A DNA stretch of 10,133 bases, from positions 1 through 10,133 of the forward strand of contig JAUVQB010000028.1 in assembly GCA_030598385.1 (NCBI GenBank), written 5' to 3'. The stretch comes from Alphaproteobacteria bacterium. Its GTDB lineage: Bacteria > Pseudomonadota > Alphaproteobacteria > Kiloniellales > JAKSDN01. Within the stretch, counting starts at the first letter, position 1, and each line of letters begins with the position of its first letter. The notes below the pieces were generated by a model that did no database searches, was not told the origin of the DNA, and was given only the letters and a program-made list of their open reading frames with translations. Both the position numbers and the translations under genes were made by a program. This document shows positions 5,834 to 10,133 of this stretch, one piece after another.

Positions 5834-7069
5834 TCAGGGCCGGTTCAACTCCTCGAGCACCGATGCCGCGGCGCTCGCCAGGACCTGGCAGCCGAGCGCG
5901 ATGTCCGCTTCGCTCGTGTCTTCCGCGAAGTCGTGGCTGATGCCGCCGATGCTGGGCACGAACAGCATCGCCGAGGGTACCCGGCGGGCGAAGATCTGGG
6001 CGTCGTGGGCGGCCCCGCTCGGCATCCGCATCCATTGGCCGGGCGCGTGCCGCTCGGCGGCGGCGGCCAAGTGATCCTGCAGGCCTGGGTCCATCGGCGC
6101 GCTCTCCAGGTGTGAGCTTTCGGCCAGTTCGATTCTAACCGGCCCGGCCCGGTTCGCCTCCTCCATCAAGCGGTCGACGGCCGCCGCCATGCGGTCGAGC
6201 AGTACTTCGTCGCCGTCGCGGAACTGCAGGCTCATCTCCGCTCGGCCCGGAATGATCGAGTCGGCGCCGGGGTCGAAGACGATGCGGCCGATGGTGAAGA
6301 CCGTGCGTTCGGCCGCGAGCGCGCCGAGCGCCTCGCGCAACCTGGCGGCCAGGACGATGAGGGCGTCGCCGGCGTCGCGCCGCAGTGCCATGGGGGTTGT
6401 CCCGGCATGGTTCTGCTGGCCGCTGAAGGTCAGGGTGAGGGTGCGCACCCCGACGATCGAGGTGACCACCCCGATAAGCTTGCCTTCGGCTTCCAGAACC
6501 GGGCCCTGCTCGATGTGGGCCTCCAGATAGGCGCGGTGGCGTTCAGGCTCGAGGCGTGCCGGTGCTTGGTCGGCCAGCCCCACGGCAATCAAGGCGTCGG
6601 CGACACTCCGGCCGTCCGAATTGGCCGCTCGGCGGATCTCCTCGTCGCCCATGCTCTCTGTGAAGGAGGCCGAGCCGAGACAGCCGAGATAGCTGCCTTC
6701 CTCGTCCATCCAGGAGGCGATGTCGAGGGGCAGATGGGCGCGCGCCCGGTCCTCGGCCAGGGCGCGGGCTACTTCCAGCGCGTAGATCACCCCGAGCGCG
6801 CCGTCGAGCCAGCCGCCGCGCGGCTGGGTGTCCGTGTGCGAGCCCATGAGAAGCGCCCGTCCGTCGTTGGGCGAGCGGCCGATGACGTTGCCGACGCCGT
6901 CGATCCTGGCCTCGAGCCCGGCCTCGGCCATGCGCCCCGCCAGCCAGCGCCGCGCCGCCATGTCGACATCGCAGAAGGACTGGCGCACCACGCCGTTGCC
7001 GCAGGCGCCGAACGACCGCAGCGTCTTGAGGTCGCTCAGCAGGCGTTCGGGGTCGATTTGCGGCGCCAT
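5834..7069 (-). CDS. Zn-dependent M20-family amidohydrolase (N-carbamoyl-amino-acid hydrolase / allantoate amidohydrolase-like)
   Basis: A 411-residue cytoplasmic enzyme of the hydantoinase/carbamoylase amidase family, full length for the family (about 410). Members hydrolyse N-carbamoyl amino acids, ureidopropionate or allantoate with two bridging metals. The metal residues are present in order: His78 in GSHTDT, Asp89 in GWLDGALG, Glu124 in DEEG (Glu123 as general base), His185 in EAHIEQGP and His379 in GISHDF. The dimer/lid domain carries QNHAGTTPM (219-227) with His221. The PSGAAHDA segment (350-357) before the last ligand is also typical. No signal peptide. The ATG at 7069 begins directly before the conserved N-terminal helix; its ribosome site is poor. 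No other ureide or pyrimidine genes are adjacent, so the substrate cannot be chosen from context. It is divergent from the surface-antigen/kinase pair. Confidence 0.93.
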   Translation of the reverse strand: MAPQIDPERLLSDLKTLRSFGACGNGVVRQSFCDVDMAARRWLAGRMAEAGLEARIDGVGNVIGRSPNDGRALLMGSHTDTQPRGGWLDGALGVIYALEVARALAEDRARAHLPLDIASWMDEEGSYLGCLGSASFTESMGDEEIRRAANSDGRSVADALIAVGLADQAPARLEPERHRAYLEAHIEQGPVLEAEGKLIGVVTSIVGVRTLTLTFSGQQNHAGTTPMALRRDAGDALIVLAARLREALGALAAERTVFTIGRIVFDPGADSIIPGRAEMSLQFRDGDEVLLDRMAAAVDRLMEEANRAGPVRIELAESSHLESAPMDPGLQDHLAAAAERHAPGQWMRMPSGAAHDAQIFARRVPSAMLFVPSIGGISHDFAEDTSEADIALGCQVLASAAASVLEELNRP

Positions 7070-7369
7070 GGCACGGCCGTTTCTGCCTCGCTGTGGGTCT
7101 CTTGCGCTTGCGCGCTTTGCTAGGCTAGACCCGGACGCAGCCGTCGAAAAGAGGCCTCGCGATTCGGGCCTGAAGGTCCCGTTGACCCGCCCTTTGGAGT
7201 CGGAATTTGGGGATGACTAGGCCCAGCCTTCACGTATCTTTCATCGGCGCTCCGCTTTTCCTGCATCTATGAGCTCGGCCCGTCTGTGCTAGGATGGGTC
7301 GCTGGGATGGGCCGCTAGGATGGCGCATTGGGGCAGCGGGGGGCCTGCCGCTGAGTGAGAGAGCCGTTG
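7070..7369. other. Divergent intergenic region between hydrolase and surface-antigen genes
   Basis: Three hundred bases without a credible gene. The only clear structure is the set of three 13-base repeats at 7288-7326. A TTGACC at 7180-7185 on the plus strand has no good -10 at the right distance. TG-C-TAGGAT at 7287-7295 resembles an extended -10 for the plus-strand pair, without a recognisable -35. CTAGGCTAG at 7121-7129 is the only comparable motif near the hydrolase side. Small open frames here have no ribosome sites or family resemblance. Confidence 0.5.
7288..7326. repeat. Three tandem 13-base repeats upstream of the surface-antigen gene
   Basis: GCTAGGATGGGTC (7288-7300), GCTGGGATGGGCC (7301-7313) and GCTAGGATGGCGC (7314-7326) follow each other without gaps, differing at one to three positions. 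Copies one and three each contain TAGGAT, which could act as a -10 hexamer. They end 43 bases before the start codon of the exported protein. A role in promoter activity or regulator binding is possible but unproven. Confidence 0.75.
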
Positions 7370-8029
7370 ATGATACGTTTGGTGACTGGTGGCCTGATCC
7401 TCCTGCCGCTCCTGGGTTCGCTCTCAGGGACGGTGCCTGCGGCAACCGATTTTCAGGATATTCCCTACCTCCAGGCCCGCATCAATCAGGTGTTGGAGCG
7501 AGAGCCGACCGGCGCCGAAATCGAATGGCGCAACGAGGCGACGGGCAACGCCGGCGTGATCCGCGTGCTCAAGACTTATTTCCCCAACCCAGACGCGCCC
7601 TGCCGGGACTACGAGCGGACGACGCGCCGGCCGGGGGGAGGCGAAAGCCTGGTCCGAGGCACCGGCTGCCGGGACGCCTCGGGGCGTTGGGGGCTCAAAG
7701 AGATGGAGGAGACCGAGGCGCCGAGCCCGGAATCCTCGACCCTGGAGCCGCCGACCCCAGAGCCGTGGAGCCCCGAAGCGCCCGCCGGCGAAGGCGCGCT
7801 GGAATCCGCCTCGCCCGTTCAGCCGGGCGGCCAATCGCAGCAATCCGGCGGTGCAGGGCAGGTCAGCCAAACCCAGGCCAGCGTGACCACCTCGGTTCTG
7901 CCGGACGGGTCCGAGCCGGAATCGTCGACGCCGCAGGCCGCGTCGGAGCCCCCGGAGCCCGCGGCCCCGGCGCCCCGCGGAAGCGCGTCCAGCCTGCCGG
8001 AAATCGAACTGCCGACCCGGTCTGAGTAG
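7370..8029 (+). CDS. Exported protein with RT0821/Lpp0805-type surface-antigen domain and Pro/Glu/Ser-rich tail
   Basis: A 219-residue protein. Residues 1-25 form a signal peptide ending around VPAA; there is no lipobox Cys. Residues 38-110 match the surface-antigen domain related to the rickettsial 17-kDa antigen: IEWRNEATGNAGVIRVLKTY (51-70), CRDYERT (78-84), then GTGCRDASGRWGL (97-109). The family hallmarks W-x-N-x-x-T-G-x-x-G, a CR-x-Y and a second CR before a Trp are all present, with Cys78 and Cys100 as a likely disulfide. Residues 113-219 are a low-complexity Pro/Glu/Ser/Ala tail, probably a disordered spacer. ATG at 7370 is preferred; a GTG at 7355 in frame would add five residues. 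The kinase/beta-helix gene starts 21 bases after the stop, so the two form an operon and probably meet in the periplasm. Function is unknown beyond envelope location. Confidence 0.85.
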   Translation: MIRLVTGGLILLPLLGSLSGTVPAATDFQDIPYLQARINQVLEREPTGAEIEWRNEATGNAGVIRVLKTYFPNPDAPCRDYERTTRRPGGGESLVRGTGCRDASGRWGLKEMEETEAPSPESSTLEPPTPEPWSPEAPAGEGALESASPVQPGGQSQQSGGAGQVSQTQASVTTSVLPDGSEPESSTPQAASEPPEPAAPAPRGSASSLPEIELPTRSE

Positions 8030-8050
8030 CGGACGGCCGGGTCGAAGGAT

Positions 8051-10133
8051 ATGACGGGCATGATCGAGCGGGGCGCACGTCAAGCCATGCCGGCGGACCG
8101 CCAGGTGTTCGGCGACTATCTGCTGCTCGAACGGATTGGCGAGGGACCGGTCGGTGTCACCTATCGCGGTTTGGACCAGCGCGATGGGCGGCGTGTGATC
8201 CTGCGCCAGGCGGGCCCGGAGTCGCCCGAGTCTGCCGCCTTCAGCCGCGAGGAAAGGCTTCTGCAAAGCCTGCGGCACCGGAACTTGGTGCAATTGCTCG
8301 ATTCCGGTGAATGCGACGGCAACGCATTCCTTGTCCTGCGGGAAGAGGACGGGCTCAGCCTCGAACGCCTGCCCGCGGCGTGGCGGGCGAGCATGGGCCA
8401 GCACACGCTGATCGAGCTGATCGAGCCCCTGCTGTCGGCGCTCGAGTCGGTGCATCGGGCTGGCTTCCTGCATGGCGATATTTCGCCGCGGAATATCTTG
8501 CTGCGGCGAGACGGGACGCCCGTCCTGCTCGATTTCGCGTCTGCGGTCGACCTGGATGCGGAGGGGAACGGCCAAGAAGAGGCGGCCGCCACGCCCGGCT
8601 TCACGGCGCCGGAGCGGGGCGATCCCGCCCGCCAGGGCCCGGGCAGCGATCTCTTCGCCCTGGCGGCCGTCGTCTATTGGCTGATCGTGGGTCAGCCGCT
8701 CGAGACGACAGCGGGCTTTACGGCGGCGGGCTTTGCCCCGTTTTCGAAAGCGGCCGGCGGCGATAAGCGCTTTTCGCCGGGCTTTCTGGCGGCGGTCGAT
8801 GCGGCTCTGGCCCCGGCGATCGACGACCGCCCGGCCTCGGCCGAAGACTGGCGGACGGCCTTGCTGAATGCCGCCCCGGCGGAGCGTGGCGATGCGCCGA
8901 GCCTGGCTGAGCTGTCGGGCGCGTCGCGGGAGGCAGGGGAAATCGACCTGCCGCCTGAGGACGAGGTGCCGCCGACCGCCCTTCTGCGGCCGGAGGAACG
9001 CAGCCACGCAAACCTTGCAGGGGCCGTTACGCCGTCGCTGCGGCCCGATCCGGGCCTGGCGGCGGCGTCTCGTTTGAAGCCGCGCCGGACTGCCTCGGGC
9101 TTAGTGATTGCCGCTGTGCTCATGGCCTTGGCCGCAAGCGGCGTGGCGTCCGGCTGGTGGTACTGGACCTGGTATCGCGACGCGTCGAAGCTGGACTGGC
9201 TGGTCGATGCCGCGGGCGGCGGCGACACCGCGACCCTGGGCGAGGCCATTTCTCGCGCGCCGGATGGCGCGACCATATCGATCCGTCCCGGCGTCTATGC
9301 CGAAAGCCTGGTGATCGAGCGCGTCCTGCACCTCAAGGCCCTGGAGGAGGGGGCGGAGGACGAGGTGGTGATCAGCCCGGCGGGCGGGCGGTGCCTGCTG
9401 CTGGATGCGCCCTCGGGATCGCTGCGCGGGCTCGCTTTCGAGGGCGGCGACGGCAGCGGCCCTTGCATCGAGGTGCAAAGCGGCGGCATGGAGATCACCG
9501 GCAATCGCCTGGGCCCCTGGGCCGGCAGCGGGCTGCTAGTGCGCGATGGCGCGGCGCCGTTGATCCGCGACAACCGGTTCCTCGATATCGATGGCTCCGC
9601 CGTGGTGTTCGACGAAGGCGGCAGCGGCGTTCTCGAAAGCAACCGGATCCGGCGCACGGCAAACTCCGCGGTCAAGGTCCGGGCCGGCGCCGATCCGACG
9701 GTCCGCGGCAATGAGATCGCCGAATCCGGCCAGGCCGGTCTGTTGATAGAGCAGGGCGCCAAGGGCCAATTCGCCGAGAACCAGATCGTCGCACCTCAGG
9801 CGTCGGGCCTCGAGGTGCGCGGCGGCGCGGCGCCGCGAATCGCGGCGAACTGGATCGAGGATGCCGGCCAACCCGGACTGGTCATTCACGAAGGCGCGCG
9901 AGGAGAATATCTGAACAATACGATCCTCCGCAGCAAGCTGTCGGGGATCGTGGTGACCGGCGGCGCCGCGCCGCTCGTAACCGGCAACGAGATCGCCGAC
10001 GGCGAGCAGCATGGGCTATTGATCCTCGGCGGTTCGAGCGGGCGCTTCGCGGAAAACGAAATTCGCGGCAACAAGGGTCACGGCATCGTGCTCGGCGGCG
10101 GTCAGGAGGCGGAATTGGAGCAGAACGAGTTGG
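8051..10133 (+). CDS. Membrane Ser/Thr (pseudo)kinase fused to an extracytoplasmic right-handed beta-helix (incomplete at window edge)
   Basis: The frame stays open for 694 codons to the edge. Residues 22-275 are a eukaryotic-like kinase domain: Gly-loop GEGPVG (30-35), alpha-C Glu67 in FSREERLL, catalytic loop HGDISPRN (141-148) with Asp143 and Asn148, DFA (161-163), PGFTAPE (182-188), Asp200 and Arg260. The beta-3 lysine is replaced by Arg52. A Pro/Glu-rich linker (280-340) leads to RLKPRR and one membrane helix (about 348-370), so the kinase faces the cytoplasm. Residues 380-490 resemble the N-cap of pectin-lyase-fold proteins (EAISRAPDGATISIRPGVY). From 493 come 23-residue beta-helix coils. 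Such a protein could sense an envelope ligand and signal inward. Numbering is from the ATG at 8051; the ATG at 8060 has better spacing (10 bases) from AAGGA and may be the true start. An in-frame stop (8027-8029) ends the preceding gene. Confidence 0.9.
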   Translation, partial: MTGMIERGARQAMPADRQVFGDYLLLERIGEGPVGVTYRGLDQRDGRRVILRQAGPESPESAAFSREERLLQSLRHRNLVQLLDSGECDGNAFLVLREEDGLSLERLPAAWRASMGQHTLIELIEPLLSALESVHRAGFLHGDISPRNILLRRDGTPVLLDFASAVDLDAEGNGQEEAAATPGFTAPERGDPARQGPGSDLFALAAVVYWLIVGQPLETTAGFTAAGFAPFSKAAGGDKRFSPGFLAAVDAALAPAIDDRPASAEDWRTALLNAAPAERGDAPSLAELSGASREAGEIDLPPEDEVPPTALLRPEERSHANLAGAVTPSLRPDPGLAAASRLKPRRTASGLVIAAVLMALAASGVASGWWYWTWYRDASKLDWLVDAAGGGDTATLGEAISRAPDGATISIRPGVYAESLVIERVLHLKALEEGAEDEVVISPAGGRCLLLDAPSGSLRGLAFEGGDGSGPCIEVQSGGMEITGNRLGPWAGSGLLVRDGAAPLIRDNRFLDIDGSAVVFDEGGSGVLESNRIRRTANSAVKVRAGADPTVRGNEIAESGQAGLLIEQGAKGQFAENQIVAPQASGLEVRGGAAPRIAANWIEDAGQPGLVIHEGARGEYLNNTILRSKLSGIVVTGGAAPLVTGNEIADGEQHGLLILGGSSGRFAENEIRGNKGHGIVLGGGQEAELEQNEL
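9527..10133 (+). repeat. Coding repeat: 69-base / 23-residue beta-helix coils, eight complete and one partial
   Basis: Residues 493-676 divide into eight coils of exactly 23 residues, with a ninth begun at 677. Position 8 is Gly and position 16 is Asn in all nine. Positions 2-5 are Gly/Ala plus hydrophobic residues, and position 13 is hydrophobic. Position 11 is Pro in coils 1, 3, 5, 7 and Gly in coils 2, 4, 6, 8. The Asn column fits an asparagine ladder of a right-handed parallel beta-helix (PbH1-type repeats). The DNA copies are diverged, so this is old duplication, not recent expansion. Confidence 0.9.

Noticed and set aside
5834..7069. Functional link between the carbamoylase-like enzyme and the FAH-family enzyme as one ureide pathway
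   Set aside because: They are more than 4 kb apart with unrelated genes between them, and neither substrate can be read from the sequence.
7424..9007. Minus-strand open frame of 527 residues
   Set aside because: It runs antisense to both the surface-antigen gene and the kinase domain, which carry clear motifs; the composition is Arg/Gly-rich and no ribosome site or family feature is seen.

Overview
The window is GC-rich DNA with dense gene packing, consistent with a Gram-negative proteobacterium. An alphaproteobacterium is the best guess, from an FCD-type GntR regulator beside an ABC-transport/FAH cluster, an RT0821/Lpp0805-type surface-antigen domain, and several lipobox proteins. The genus cannot be told from the sequence.

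Left part (1-2100): a catabolic or uptake cluster. A GntR/FCD regulator (+) is divergent from a fumarylacetoacetate-hydrolase-family enzyme (-). Downstream of the enzyme on the same strand is the first part of a periplasmic solute-binding protein that runs off the left edge. The 169-base space between regulator and enzyme carries four exact ACCAAT/ATTGGT half-sites placed at both presumed transcription starts, so the regulator probably controls itself and the enzyme/transporter unit. The substrate cannot be named.

Middle (2097-5642): a CDF-family Zn/metal efflux transporter with a His-Asp-Gly repeat tail converges on the regulator, and the two stop codons share one CTAG. Next comes a tightly coupled three-gene unit on the minus strand, each gene with a lipobox: a 241-residue lipoprotein, a BepA-like M48 metalloprotease with a TPR-like C-terminus, and a 192-residue lipoprotein, joined by ATGA and GTGA overlaps. 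This looks like an envelope quality-control or assembly module.

Right part (5834-10133): an M20-type carbamoylase/allantoate-amidohydrolase-like enzyme (-). Divergent from it is a pair on the plus strand: an exported protein with an RT0821/Lpp0805 surface-antigen domain and a Pro/Glu/Ser-rich tail, and 21 bases later a large membrane protein, incomplete at the right edge. The latter has an N-terminal Ser/Thr-kinase-like domain, one membrane helix and a C-terminal right-handed beta-helix made of strictly 23-residue coils. The kinase domain lacks the ATP-anchoring lysine (Arg instead) and has HGD and DFA in place of HRD and DFG, so it may be a pseudokinase. The coils alternate in type, giving a 46-residue super-period. 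This last pair is the most unusual item in the window.

No rRNA, tRNA, insertion sequence, CRISPR array or phage gene was seen.
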